Assembly: GCF_035975855.1 (NCBI RefSeq)
Contig: NZ_CP109055.1
Span: 9,610,001 to 9,674,000 of the forward strand
Length of the DNA: 64,000 nucleotides
DNA from: Streptomyces sp. NBC_01304
GTDB lineage: Bacteria > Actinomycetota > Actinomycetes > Streptomycetales > Streptomycetaceae
Direction: 5' to 3'
Shown: positions 19,064-28,082 of the stretch, piece by piece
How the letters are laid out: each line of letters begins with the position of its first letter
Numbering within the stretch: the stretch's first letter is position 1
The notes under the pieces: generated by a model
The model's input: only the letters and a program-made list of their open reading frames with translations
Databases searched by the model: none
Told to the model about the DNA's origin: nothing
Translations under genes and position numbers: made by a program

Positions 19064-20503
19064 ATGCCTTCCTCCGTACAGCCCGCCAGGAACAAGTCAT
19101 CCACAGCGACGGCCCGCGCTGACCACGGCCCGCAGAGGGAACACGCGGTAGTCCTGGGGGCGGGGGTGGCGGGCCTGTGTGCTGCTCGAGTCCTGGCCGA
19201 TCACTTCCAGCACGTCACCGTGATCGAACGCGACCCGCCTGCCGCGGGCGACCATACCCGCAAAGGCGTGCCCCAAGGCACCCACCTGCACGGGCTCGCC
19301 CTGCGCGGCGCGGAAGTCTTCGAGGAACTCTTCCCCGGTCTCCTGACCGAGCTGACCGATGCCGGCGCCACACCCGCGCAGGCACTGACCCAGATGCGCG
19401 TCATCTTCTTCGGCCATCTTCTTCGGCAAGTGCCCACCGGGTCCCACTTCGTGATGGCAAGCCGCCCGTTCCTGGAGAACCGTCTTCACGCCAGGGTCTC
19501 GGCCCTGCCTCACGTCACGCTGCTCGACCGGCACGAAGCCACCCGCCTGCTGTCGCACGGTGGCACGGTCAACGGTGTCCAGGTGGTATCCACAGCCCCG
19601 GACGCGACCGCCCGCAGCATCGAGGCGGATCTCGTGGTGGACGCACTGGGCCGCTCGGGCCGGGGCGCCGCATGGCTGATGGCCCTCGGCTACACGAGGC
19701 CGACCGAGGACCGTGTGCGCGTAGACGTCAGATATGCGAGCTGCCGCTACCGACTGCCTCCCGACTGCCTGGGCACCGACCGCGGCGTGGCCGTCGGCGC
19801 CACCATCGCACGCCCCCGCGGCCTCGCCTTCTTTGCCCAGGAAAATGGCATCTGGGCGCTTTCCCTCTTCGGGTACGGCACAGCCCATCACCCGCCCACC
19901 TCGCCCGAGGAATTCCTCGCCCGCACACAGGAACTGGCGCCCGGCGACGTCTGGGAAGCACTGCGAAACGCCCAACCAGTCGGCCCCATCACCACCTTCG
20001 GCTACCCGGCAGTCATCCGGCGCCGCTACCACCAACTCCGTCGACTGCCCGACGGACTGCTATCCATCGGCGACGCGGTCTGCAGCCTCAACCCGATCTA
20101 CGGCACCGGAATGACCGTGGCGGCCATGGAAGCCCTAGCGCTGCGCGACTGCCTACGCTACGGGACGGGAGACCTGCCGCGAAGGTACTACCGAGCCACC
20201 GGCAAAGCCATACGGATTCCCTGGGCCATCACCATGCTCGCGGACTCCACTCTGCCCCAAGTCCCCACAGGGCATCGGCTGACCAAACGTGCAATCGCCA
20301 CCTGCCTCGAGGCAGTCCTCAAGGCCGCAGCAGCCGACCCTAGGGTCGCAGCCACGCTCTGGGGCATCATCAGCCTTACCACCTCACCCACCAAGCTCCT
20401 GCGCCGTCACGTGTTCCGCTCCATCTACCGGAACAGGTGGCAGAGTCCAGAGACCAGACAGGCCTCTGCTGAAGACCCGTTCCCCTCACGGGGGCGATCG
20501 TGA
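19064..20503 (+). CDS. FAD-dependent oxidoreductase/epoxidase-like monooxygenase
   Basis: A 479-residue flavoprotein. The Rossmann dinucleotide motif VVLGAGVAGLCAARVLAD is at about residues 28-45, with the ribose-binding glutamate in VTVIERD. The second FAD motif is LSIGDAVCSLNPIYGTGMTVA at about 343-363. Relatives of this type in terpenoid clusters epoxidise prenyl double bonds before cyclisation, and others act as geranylgeranyl-reductase-like or hydroxylase enzymes. There is no tryptophan-halogenase signature (WxWxIP). The cluster context with prenyltransferases and a terpene synthase favours epoxidation or hydroxylation of the prenyl chain; the exact reaction is inferred. Confidence 0.8.
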   Translation: MPSSVQPARNKSSTATARADHGPQREHAVVLGAGVAGLCAARVLADHFQHVTVIERDPPAAGDHTRKGVPQGTHLHGLALRGAEVFEELFPGLLTELTDAGATPAQALTQMRVIFFGHLLRQVPTGSHFVMASRPFLENRLHARVSALPHVTLLDRHEATRLLSHGGTVNGVQVVSTAPDATARSIEADLVVDALGRSGRGAAWLMALGYTRPTEDRVRVDVRYASCRYRLPPDCLGTDRGVAVGATIARPRGLAFFAQENGIWALSLFGYGTAHHPPTSPEEFLARTQELAPGDVWEALRNAQPVGPITTFGYPAVIRRRYHQLRRLPDGLLSIGDAVCSLNPIYGTGMTVAAMEALALRDCLRYGTGDLPRRYYRATGKAIRIPWAITMLADSTLPQVPTGHRLTKRAIATCLEAVLKAAAADPRVAATLWGIISLTTSPTKLLRRHVFRSIYRNRWQSPETRQASAEDPFPSRGRS

Positions 20504-20511
20504 TCCCCGGT

Positions 20512-20830
20512 GCAGGAACAGGTCAACACGGTCGGGCCGGGCTGGCGGATCGGGAACACCAGCACGAAGAGCACCCCTGCTCGGCGGCCTGGTCGAGCAG
20601 GGCTGTGCCGACGGCGTTGTCGTGGGCGGACGCGGCCAGCACCACGACGCCGACGATCAGCTCCAACACGTCGACGGCCAGCCCCGCTTGCGGTCGAGAC
20701 CTTCTTGTTGGCGTCCAGTCCCGTCGTGGTCTTCGGGACACCGGCAGCCGCGCGGACGGACTGGGTGTCGATGATCACGAGGGACGGGTCCGCTAATCGC
20801 CGGGCCGACACCTCATCAGATCGGTGAAGC
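20512..20830 (-). pseudogene. IS5-type transposase remnant
   Basis: Two reverse-strand frames carry transposase pieces: LADPSLVIIDTQSVRAAAGV and TTTGLDANKKVS in one, and GLAVDVLELIVGVVVLAASA with HDNAVGTALLDQAAEQ in another. These are central and C-proximal parts of IS5-group DDE transposases. The frames do not join and both ends are missing, so the element is dead. Confidence 0.75.
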
Positions 20831-20961
20831 ACCAAATTTACGATTGAGCGATCACGAACCGAGGAAGATCGGACCTAACGTCCACTGAACACGGCACCGG
20901 TCCCGCCGCCGGTCGTAGCAGCGCTGCGCGACCGGGGACAGGCCGCAGTGAAACGGACGGG

Positions 20962-21225
20962 GTGAGCTGCCCACCGAGTACACGCCACCCTTTCAAGGCA
21001 GGCAAGCAGAAGAACCTCCGAGGAGAAGAAATCGACCGGAAGTTGCTGGACACCGTGGTGTGGCCGGTGTGGGACATCCCCTTCCCACACCGGCAGAACC
21101 CGGTCGTGAACCAAGTCAAGGCAGCACACATGGCCTGGCTGGACCAATTCGGCCTGCTGCCCACGGAGGAAGCCCGGAAGCAGTACCTCAAGACCTGCAA
21201 TATGGAGGGCAACGCCGTGTTCTAG
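20962..21225 (+). pseudogene. N-terminal fragment of a class I terpene synthase
   Basis: The frame reads VVWPVWDIPFPHRQNPVVNQ and then VKAAHMAWLDQFGLLPTEEA, resembling the N-terminal helix region of bacterial terpene synthases (FP-x-R-x-NP start, then W-x-x-x-FGL). It stops at 21225, long before any metal-binding motif could occur. It is a broken relative next to the intact synthase at 21588-22565 and just beyond an IS5 remnant. The exact start is unclear. Confidence 0.55.
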
Positions 21226-21392
21226 CCCACCGCGTCGCTGGACGACCCTGCCGCCAGGCAGGCTTGGACGAGACGGGGCATGCTCGAGGCCAACTCCTGG
21301 GCCTGCTCCCACGCCTCGTGCGCTCTCTTCACAGCCTCGCGGTGCTCTTCGAGGCGACGGGGCAGTGCCGCTACGTATTGACTATCTGTCAT
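21222..21392 (-). CDS. Small hypothetical coiled-coil ORF (56 aa)
   Basis: Starting at ATG 21392 the protein reads MTDSQYVAALPRRLEEHREA and continues as an amphipathic helix rich in Glu, Arg and Ala. There is no strong ribosome site and no family I recognise. It could be the tail of a lost gene. The rest of the 21226-21587 gap shows no other gene. Confidence 0.3.
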   Translation of the reverse strand: MTDSQYVAALPRRLEEHREAVKRAHEAWEQAQELASSMPRLVQACLAAGSSSDAVG

Positions 21393-21587
21393 ACTCATTG
21401 AACGCTGGAACACTGCTGGAGATGCGGGTCAGCACCCTCTATCACTGGGCGGACGTTCGTCGTGCACCCAGCGGGTCCGAGGCGGCCTGGGTCCGCTCCG
21501 AGAAGAGGGAGCTCGCGTACCCATGCTGATTGACGTGGCCGGAGCAACTGTCAAGCGTTGTGGATCGGTGTGATCAGGTAGTTGGTT

Positions 21588-22565
21588 CTACAGGCATGCA
21601 CGGTAGGCGGGTTGGCCGACAGGGACGAGCTGGCTATAGCGGCCGCTACGACGGCTCCAGTGGGGGAAACCGCCGATGGCGTCACACATGCCGTTCACGA
21701 GGCTGCGCGTGCAAGACTGTTCGCTCGACGAGAGATGGGCACAGGCAGCGGCGAGGCGTTCCTGGCCCTGAGTGAAGTCCTGGCACCACTGCTGGATGTT
21801 TGCTCGAACGTCGGTTAGGGCCTGCTCGCGCGTGCGGCCGTTCTCGCGTTGGATGACAAGGACGAGGTTGTGGACATCGCCGCGGGATTCTTCCTTCGCC
21901 AGGGAGAAGAGATCGTTGATGCTGTCGACAAGGTCCATCGCGATGCGGAGCACGTCCTGGATGAGAGGGACGTCCCGGACACGGGGCGTGGTTTCAAACC
22001 CGTAGGCCGCTTCGATCAGGTCAACCATCATGGCAACGACGCCGGATTTGCGGCGCAGGGCCAGGTATTCCTCGATGCTCATGGGGATTGCGCCGCTGCG
22101 GATGCTGGACTCTTCGACGAATGCCTCGAAGAACCAGCGCCAGTGGACAGCGGCACGCTGCTGCCAATAGTGAGGTTTTCCAGCCGCTTGGCGCTGCCAG
22201 ACGTCGGCAAAGGCTGTGACGAGTGGACTAGCGTCCCTGGGCGTATGGTTCGAGTCGAGGACCTGCTGCAGTGGTGCGAGCGCACGAGTGGCCACGGCAG
22301 GATCGTCGACGCAAGCGCCATCGAACTGATCGTCGAGAAGTGCCGCAAAGGTGAGCGCATCAACGCCGAGGTCGAGCGCAGTGCCGTGCGCCTGGGGAAG
22401 CCAGCGGGCCATAAGATCGGGAATATCAGCCGCACGATATCGCCGTTCGTCAGCCGGGGTGACAATCAGGCCGTGCCGGCGACCCCAGGCGATGCTACGT
22501 TGCCGGGCGGCGTCGCAGTCGCTGCTGATGCTGCCGGAAAAAGGCAGGGACACTTCGGCAAGCAT
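21588..22565 (-). CDS. Class I terpene synthase
   Basis: A 325-residue protein starting at ATG 22565 after GAGGAGTCCAC. The first metal motif DDQFD is at residues 78-82, the NSE triad is N217DLFSLAKE225, and RY is at 309-310. The pyrophosphate-sensing arginine region lies near VRDVPLIQDVLR. These are the complete hallmarks of Mg2+-dependent ionisation-initiated terpene cyclases acting on FPP or GGPP. It is transcribed opposite to the FAD gene. Insertion sequences begin about 150 bp beyond its 5' end, so the cluster may be cut here. No prenyl diphosphate synthase is seen in the window. Confidence 0.88.
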   Translation of the reverse strand: MLAEVSLPFSGSISSDCDAARQRSIAWGRRHGLIVTPADERRYRAADIPDLMARWLPQAHGTALDLGVDALTFAALLDDQFDGACVDDPAVATRALAPLQQVLDSNHTPRDASPLVTAFADVWQRQAAGKPHYWQQRAAVHWRWFFEAFVEESSIRSGAIPMSIEEYLALRRKSGVVAMMVDLIEAAYGFETTPRVRDVPLIQDVLRIAMDLVDSINDLFSLAKEESRGDVHNLVLVIQRENGRTREQALTDVRANIQQWCQDFTQGQERLAAACAHLSSSEQSCTRSLVNGMCDAIGGFPHWSRRSGRYSQLVPVGQPAYRACL

Positions 22566-22718
22566 GTGGACTCCTCGAAGACGGCTTCCGCGAGCACGTG
22601 ACTGGCTTTGCAGCACGCTGGCCTTCAAGGGAATCAGCAGCTTCCCGGTGAGCCATAGAGGGTGTGCCGCCTGGTTGCGTGAACGCGTTGAAAGCTCGTG
22701 AACAAGTGCATCCTCTTG

Positions 22719-22810
22719 TCACGCTGCGGCAGAACCCTCGGGTCTTTCCACGAGGTGGCCGTTCTCGAAGCGAGCACCGGCCCGGACCAAGGTGACGAGG
22801 TGAGGCGCAG
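22719..22810 (-). pseudogene. C-terminal scrap of a transposase-like gene
   Basis: The reverse frame ends HLVTLVRAGARFENGHLVER before a TGA. It looks like the tail of a DDE transposase cut by the IS1182-type element whose end starts at 22811. The family is not certain. Confidence 0.35.
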
Positions 22811-23005
22811 TGAGCGACTCTGTCGGGGATGTTGAGGCTCGAAGGTCTTACCCTGGCGCCACCAGAGCGCCCGGGGCAGGCCGTGGATTTCGAGGTACTG
22901 CTGGAACGCCGTTGGTGGACGCGGACGGTAGGTGGAGGCTTCGGGTTCCTGGGCGCTGAGGCGTTCGATGTTGACCGCGATTGCGGTCAACACGTGCTGG
23001 ACATG

Positions 23006-23015
23006 AGTCTTGGCC
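23006..23015. repeat. Left target-site duplication of the IS4-type element
   Basis: AGTCTTGGCC directly abuts the left terminal repeat and is repeated exactly at 24604-24613. Confidence 0.9.
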
Positions 23016-24603
23016 CAATGCCGGGAAGTTAGACAGGGCGACGTGGAAGATCGGCGGGTAGGCCGATGGTGATGACGATCTCTGGGTTGAGGATGGGCGG
23101 GTCTTTTCGCGTTGCGTTGTAGGCGAAGGTGGAGATCGGGCGTTTGACGCGGCGGGGCAGGATGCGGAGTCTGCGGTGTTCCGGCCCCAGTTCGCGGGGG
23201 TGGAGGATAGCCTGTCGGATCCGGGGAGTTGGTGGCGTGCCGGGGGTACCGGTGGTCCCGGTTGCGGTGAGGACGGTGAGGCGGACCGTTCGCAGAGTGA
23301 CGGTCAGCGAGATGCGGTCGGGGTCGGTGCCGGCACGGTCGGCGGCTTGGGCGGCGATGAGCCGGGCGGCCTGGTAGACGATGAGCAGGCCGAAGAGTTC
23401 CTGCCGCGCCCCGTCGGGGGTCTGCGACCGCAGCACGCGTCCGGCGCCGCGGAGAGTGACCTTCAAACCGAAGTACGCGATCTCCACCTGCCACCGTTCG
23501 TGATAGAGCTCAGCGAGTTCGGCGGCGGGGTATTGCTCGTGGTCAAGCAGTGTGGTGATCAGCCGGAGATGGGTGGTGCGGCGATGTCGGCCGGGGGTGC
23601 GGACGGTGACGGTGGCCTCGATCACCCGCAGCGCCAGGCCCTGAGCCTGTGGTGGGATGCCGCGGCGGTGGCGGGTCCAACGGGCCAGGCGGGCTCGCTC
23701 GTTCTGGCTGGTGGCCATGGACAGATAACTGCCGTCGGGCAGCAGATGCAGGACGGGCGGCAGTCGGTCGGTGCTGGTCCGCCACAATAAGTGCGCGCCC
23801 GTCGCGGCGGCGGCGCAGGCCAGTGGGACCCCCTTGGCGCCGCGGTCGGCCAACAGCAGCATGCCCGGGCCCAGCGCCCGGCACAGCAACAGTGCCTGGT
23901 CTTTCTCGGACTGCTTCCAGGGGCCGACAATCACGTCGATCAGGGTCCGGGTCCCGCATTCGACCAGCGCGGTCAGCCGCATCAGCGGGAACCCGCCCAG
24001 TCCGAACTTCCCGGCGGCACGCCCGCAGAACGCGAGGTTCTCGGGGCTGTCGGGGACTTGGAGGCCGGTGCCGTCCCAGGCCACCACCCGCAGATCTCTC
24101 CACCATGAACCCGGGGTGTCTCCAACCGCGGCGGCTCCTTTGACCTCGTCGAACAGCGCGGCCAGGGGCGCTGAGCCGACCCGCCGCCGGGCCTGCCGCA
24201 GGGCAGCCGCCGACGGATCGACATCCGGCAGGCCCGCCCCGGCAACCAGGCAGGCCCACACGCCCCGATATCCGTACTCGGTGAACAGCGCCATCGCCAG
24301 CACGAAGTACACCACCACCCGCGAGGGGAGCTTCCGCACCCGGGACTGCACCCGTCCGGTCTTCTCGAGCACCGCATCCACCAGTGACGGCGAGATGATC
24401 TGCGTCAACTCTCCCAAATGCCCGGCGGCGAAAGCCGCTTCACCACCGATACACGCACGCGCGGCCATGCCAGGCTGAACCACAGGGGCTCCTCGAAGAA
24501 CGGCGTCTTGGTCGACTCCCGTCCTACGCGGAGCCCCGCCCCACCAGACCAACTTCGCCGAACCGGTTGACAACTCGCCCCGGGCTCAAACTTCCCGGCA
24601 TTG
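23016..24603. mobile_element. Intact IS4-type insertion sequence (1588 bp)
   Basis: Perfect 15-bp terminal inverted repeats, CAATGCCGGGAAGTT at 23016-23030 and its complement at 24589-24603, enclose one full transposase gene. Perfect 10-bp direct repeats flank it, consistent with IS4-group target duplication. The perfect repeats and intact gene indicate recent insertion. Confidence 0.95.
23029..24483 (-). CDS. IS4-family transposase
   Basis: A 484-residue DDE transposase. Catalytic Asp residues lie in VAWDGTGLQVPDS and LLLADRGAKGVPLA, and the glutamate in LYHERWQVEIAYFGLK, the IS4-type Y-(2)-R-(3)-E-(6)-K signature. The N-terminal region (PSLVDAVLEKTGRVQSRVRK) matches the IS4 transposase N-terminal domain. 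GTG 24483 is chosen because GAGGAG lies 6 nt upstream; the frame could extend to 24573. It is complete and likely functional. Confidence 0.93.
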   Translation of the reverse strand: MVQPGMAARACIGGEAAFAAGHLGELTQIISPSLVDAVLEKTGRVQSRVRKLPSRVVVYFVLAMALFTEYGYRGVWACLVAGAGLPDVDPSAAALRQARRRVGSAPLAALFDEVKGAAAVGDTPGSWWRDLRVVAWDGTGLQVPDSPENLAFCGRAAGKFGLGGFPLMRLTALVECGTRTLIDVIVGPWKQSEKDQALLLCRALGPGMLLLADRGAKGVPLACAAAATGAHLLWRTSTDRLPPVLHLLPDGSYLSMATSQNERARLARWTRHRRGIPPQAQGLALRVIEATVTVRTPGRHRRTTHLRLITTLLDHEQYPAAELAELYHERWQVEIAYFGLKVTLRGAGRVLRSQTPDGARQELFGLLIVYQAARLIAAQAADRAGTDPDRISLTVTLRTVRLTVLTATGTTGTPGTPPTPRIRQAILHPRELGPEHRRLRILPRRVKRPISTFAYNATRKDPPILNPEIVITIGLPADLPRRPV

Positions 24604-24613
24604 AGTCTTGGCC
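24604..24613. repeat. Right target-site duplication of the IS4-type element
   Basis: An exact second copy of AGTCTTGGCC (see 23006-23015). Joining the two copies restores the reading frame of the IS1182-type transposase around LGLAKT. Confidence 0.9.
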
Positions 24614-26160
24614 AGGCCGAGGTAGCGGCAGCGGCGCATGCGGTGGCCGTTGACGAATTCGCTCACGGTGCCCTCGACGCCAGACCGGGAGGCGTAGAGG
24701 CGTCGCGATACGGGGTCCTGCTGGTCTGTGCGGTTTCGGACCTGGAGCTCGTGGAGGGATTGGGGGAGAAAGTTGACGGTGCGGCCCGAGCTGCCGGTGG
24801 TGCAGGAAGTCCGGTCGGGGCAGGGGCGCATTGGCGGGGACGAAACCGGACCACGACATACGGAGCGAGAGCGGGCGGCTTCGAAGTCGATGGCGAAGTC
24901 CTCCCGGGCGAAACCGGTCTGCTTCGAACGCTGCCAGGAATTACCGGACTTGACTGGGCCGACCAGCTCGATCTGATGCTCGCGGGCGGCCTGGGCGATG
25001 AGCACGGCGGAGGGATATCCATCGTCGACCAGGTGCTGGGCGGGAAGCTCCGTCGGCGCTGGAGACGGGTGTGGATGCCGGGCAGAGCCTGGCTGTCGGC
25101 GGCGGACACCACGGTGGCTACGTCTGTGATCACGTTGGTGCCGGCCTCGTCGCAGGTCTCGGTCACATGCGCGAGATAGCCCGTCCAGCGCGTGTTGCCG
25201 CGCCGCACCCAGCGGGCCTTGAGCTCGTAGGGCGATTCGATCCGCACCCTCGGCGGCACCAAGCCGTCCCGCGGGGTGCGCGGCCGCAACCGGCCACGGG
25301 CATCCACGAGGAACTGCTGCACCATGATCTGGCGCAGCGCCTCCACCCTCGGACCCGTGTCACGCCCGGGGAAGCGAGCACGCACGCGCTCGAGCAGAGT
25401 GCGTGCATCGGCGCCGACCTGGGTGAGGCGGGCGATGGGGTGACTGGGCTGACTGCTCATCCGCACGGGACGTCCATAGCGTTCGCCCCACTCGGCGGTG
25501 ACCACCTCGTCGAGCACCTCGGGAGCGGTGCGGGCGAGCTCTTCCAGGACGGCGCGCACCGCCTCGGTCACCAGTTCCAGCCGGGTCAACTCCCGGGCAG
25601 CGGAAAGGATATGAGTGGAGTCGGTACGCTGCCGTCCGCGCGCCTTGACCAGCCCCGCTTCCTTCAACCATTGCACTGCCAGGTCGAGAAGACGGTCGGC
25701 CCGGTCTCCCTCGCCGAGCCGATCGCGGAAGTCGGACAGCACACTGTGGTGGAAGCCTGGATCATCCAACTCCAGGGCAAGCGCGTACTTGAAGTCGATG
25801 CGGCAGCGCACCGCCTCCGCAACCTGCCGGTCCGACAGATTGAGCACGAACTGTAGCACGCAGACGGTGGCGAGCTGCGCGGGCGACAACCCGGGGCGGC
25901 CGTCCCGGGGATACCAGACTTCGAAGTCCTCGTCGTGCCAGAGCCCGTCCAGCCGGTCTCTCACCCACATCGCCGTCGTGCCGCTCGGGTTGCTGGCCCG
26001 CGCGACCCGCGCGGTCAGGGACGGGATCTGGTCACCGGAGCGGGGACGGACGGACATCGGGCACCTCGACTACTGCACGACTCTTCGGGACCACCCCGAG
26101 CATGCCCGCTGATCACGCGACCGCGCCCGGGAATCTCAAGATCCCCGACAGAGTCGCTCA

Positions 26161-26390
26161 AGGTACGTCGTCAAGCTGGACGCGCGCTCCGGGCGTGGCG
26201 TGGGTTAGGTGACATCCGATCGTCTGCGAACAGGGCCGGGCCACAACTCCCATGTGGCCCGACCCCATTGCGTCGCCGTGGACGATCGCGAGGGTGACGA
26301 GGCCGGTTCGCCGACCGCATACGGCCGCTGTGATGACGGTCACGCTGTTTCCTTGTGTGCGGTGTCGTCCGGATGCGAGTTCCCGGGCGT
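26161..26390. terminator. Non-coding gap with a 9-bp hairpin (26237-26261)
   Basis: CGGGCCACA pairs with TGTGGCCCG around a 7-nt loop. No gene is recognisable between the IS end and the ECF fragment. The hairpin could be an old terminator. Confidence 0.35.
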
Positions 26391-26525
26391 ATGCCCTGTG
26401 TGAACGAAGCAATCCGGGAGCTGTTGTTGACCGCCGAGGAGTTCTATGCGCAAACGGCGGCCAGGCTGACCGGGCAGTTGTACGTGATGCTCGGCGACCA
26501 GTACGAGGCGCAGGACGTGGTGCAA
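26391..26525 (+). pseudogene. N-terminal fragment of an ECF sigma factor
   Basis: The frame from ATG 26391 reads AIRELLLTAEEFYAQTAARL and TGQLYVMLGDQYEAQDVVQ, matching the start of region 2 of Streptomyces ECF sigma factors. At 26526 the sequence changes to transposase DNA, so only about 45 residues remain. Confidence 0.6.
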
Positions 26526-26528
26526 GGG

Positions 26529-26826
26529 CACCATCTCCCAAGGCGTCGGGCGCTGCGGCCTGCGCAGATCCCGCTACAAGGGTCTCGCGAAGACCAGCCT
26601 TCAGCACCAGCTCACCGGCGCCGCCATCAACCTCGCCCGCATCGACGCCCACCTCACCGACACACCACGGGCCCGCACCCGCACCAGCCACTTCGCAGCA
26701 TTTCGCCCCGGCGAGCCGAAGGAAGCTCGACGGGGCGAAGCAACCGGGCCCGAATCAACCAACAGCGTCAGCTTGCCGTGCGGGCCCTTCGCATCATCCC
26801 TTGCTTTGCGGACGCACACGCCCTAG
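26529..26826 (+). pseudogene. C-terminal fragment of an IS1182-type transposase
   Basis: The frame reads RCGLRRSRYKGLAKTSLQHQ and LTGAAINLARIDAHLTDTPR, the characteristic IS1182-group tail (compare RRCRYLGLAKT in the neighbouring element), and stops at TAG 26824-26826. It lacks the rest of the gene. It is fused directly behind the ECF fragment, which marks a deletion junction. Confidence 0.65.
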
Positions 26827-26848
26827 GGGAGCGTATCTCGCCTCCCCG

Positions 26849-26934
26849 GTGGGAGATGAGTGGGAGACAAGTGGGAGATGATCATGGCGTGGTGCTGCAA
26901 TCAGGCGCTAGGAAATGCTAGATAGCGCTACCTG
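26849..26934. repeat. Triple GTGGGAGA repeat and hairpin downstream of uppP
   Basis: GTGGGAGA occurs three times in about 33 bp (26849-26881). An imperfect inverted repeat at 26902-26934 (CAGGCGCTA with TAGCGCTACCTG) lies just past the uppP stop and may end its transcription. Confidence 0.4.
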
Positions 26935-26946
26935 TGTGGCCCGCCC

Positions 26947-27822
26947 TCAGCCCGCCGATTCCCCCGCATGCGGGCTCAGCGCATCCGTCCCCACCAGCAC
27001 GAACAACACGATGCCGAGCAGGATCCGGTAGTACACGAACGGCATGAACGACTTGGTCGTGATGAACTTCATGAACCAGGCGATGACCGCGTACCCCACC
27101 ACGAACGCAATGATCGTCGCGAAGATCGTCGGCCCCCACGACACATGACCTCCCTCGCCCGCGTCCTTCAACTCGAAGACGCCCGACGCCAGTACGGCCG
27201 GAATCGCGAGCAGGAAGGAGTAACGGGCCGCGGACTCGCGGGTGTAGCCCATGAGGAGGCCGCCGGAGATCGTGGCGCCGGAGCGGGAGACGCCGGGGAT
27301 CAGCGCCATGGCCTGGCAGAGGCCGAAGATGAGGCCGTCCTTGACGCCCAGTTCCTTCAGGGACTTGCGGTCCTTCACCGCGCGGTGGCGGCCACCGGTC
27401 TCGTCCCGGGCGGCGAGGCGGTCGGCGACGCCGAGGACGATGCCCATCACGATGAGCGTCGTGGCGATCAGCCGCAGATCGCGGAAGGGGCCCTCGATCT
27501 GGTCCTTGAAGGTGACGCCGAGGACACCGATCGGGATGGAGCCCACGATCACCAGCCACCCCATCTGGGCATCGTGGTCGCCGCGCATCTCCTTGTTCGT
27601 GAGCGAGCGGAACCACGCCGAGACGATGCGTGCGATGTCCTTGCGGAAGTAGATCAGGACGGCGGTCTCGGTGCCGATCTGAGTGATCGCCGTGAACGCC
27701 GCACCGGGGTCGTGCCACCCGGCGAACGCGGCTGTCAGGCGCAGATGGGCGCTCGAGGAGATGGGGAGGAACTCGGTGAGCCCCTGGACGAGTCCGAGGA
27801 TTAGTGATTCGAACCAGCTCAT
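26947..27822 (-). CDS. uppP: Undecaprenyl-diphosphatase UppP (BacA)
   Basis: A 291-residue integral membrane protein. It carries both family signatures, GLVQGLTEFLPISSSAHL at residues 11-28 (catalytic Glu and Ser) and PGVSRSGATISGG near 175-187 (catalytic Arg/Ser). It dephosphorylates undecaprenyl diphosphate to recycle the lipid carrier of peptidoglycan synthesis and confers bacitracin tolerance. ATG 27822 is the family start (MSWFESLILGLVQG). It is the first clearly chromosomal gene to the right of the IS cluster. Confidence 0.97.
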   Translation of the reverse strand: MSWFESLILGLVQGLTEFLPISSSAHLRLTAAFAGWHDPGAAFTAITQIGTETAVLIYFRKDIARIVSAWFRSLTNKEMRGDHDAQMGWLVIVGSIPIGVLGVTFKDQIEGPFRDLRLIATTLIVMGIVLGVADRLAARDETGGRHRAVKDRKSLKELGVKDGLIFGLCQAMALIPGVSRSGATISGGLLMGYTRESAARYSFLLAIPAVLASGVFELKDAGEGGHVSWGPTIFATIIAFVVGYAVIAWFMKFITTKSFMPFVYYRILLGIVLFVLVGTDALSPHAGESAG

Positions 27823-28082
27823 GGGGCTTGTGCCGTCCCGGATCTGATTGTTCGTCGGTCCGCGCGTGGCGGGGGCGACGGAGCGCGGAAGTGGTCATTC
27901 GGCCGTGGCCGTCGCTGGGCAGCGTACCGTCCGCGGCGATCAGCGCTGTGAAGCCCCCTGGGGCAATCCCGTGCACCGTGACTCGCCCCGGCTCGCCCCA
28001 GCTGGCCCCGGCTCGCCCCACGGACCCGCGGGAACCGGATGGGGGCGTACCCGTTACCGCCGGCGGACGGCAGCGATGCCCG
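27823..28082. other. Intergenic region upstream of uppP
   Basis: About 260 bp without a convincing gene. A GGCTCGCCCCA motif is repeated with an intervening GCTGGCCCC near 27991-28021. The uppP promoter should lie here but no consensus boxes stand out. Confidence 0.4.

Larger units (their letters stand above)
22841..26057 (-). pseudogene. IS1182-type transposase, split by IS4 insertion and frameshifted
   Basis: The 5' part starts at 26057 (WVRDRLDGLWHDEDF, PGFHHSVLSDFRDRL, RQRTDSTHILSAARELTR) and runs in frame to about 25050. There it shifts frame and continues as LPAQHLVDDGYPSAV and QIELVGPVKSGNSWQRS down to RRCRYLGLAKT. The 3' part resumes beyond the IS4 element as HVQHVLTAIAVNIERLSAQ, ending near 22841. 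Because both insertion and frameshift are present, the gene is inactive. Confidence 0.85.
22811..26160. mobile_element. IS1182-type insertion sequence, interrupted by an IS4-type element
   Basis: Terminal inverted repeats of about 26 bp with one mismatch lie at 22811-22836 (starting TGAGCGACTCTGTCGGGGAT) and 26135-26160. Removing the inner IS4-type element and its duplicated target leaves about 1.75 kb, a normal IS1182-family size. The transposase inside is broken (see its entry). No clear target duplication flanks the outer ends. Confidence 0.85.
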
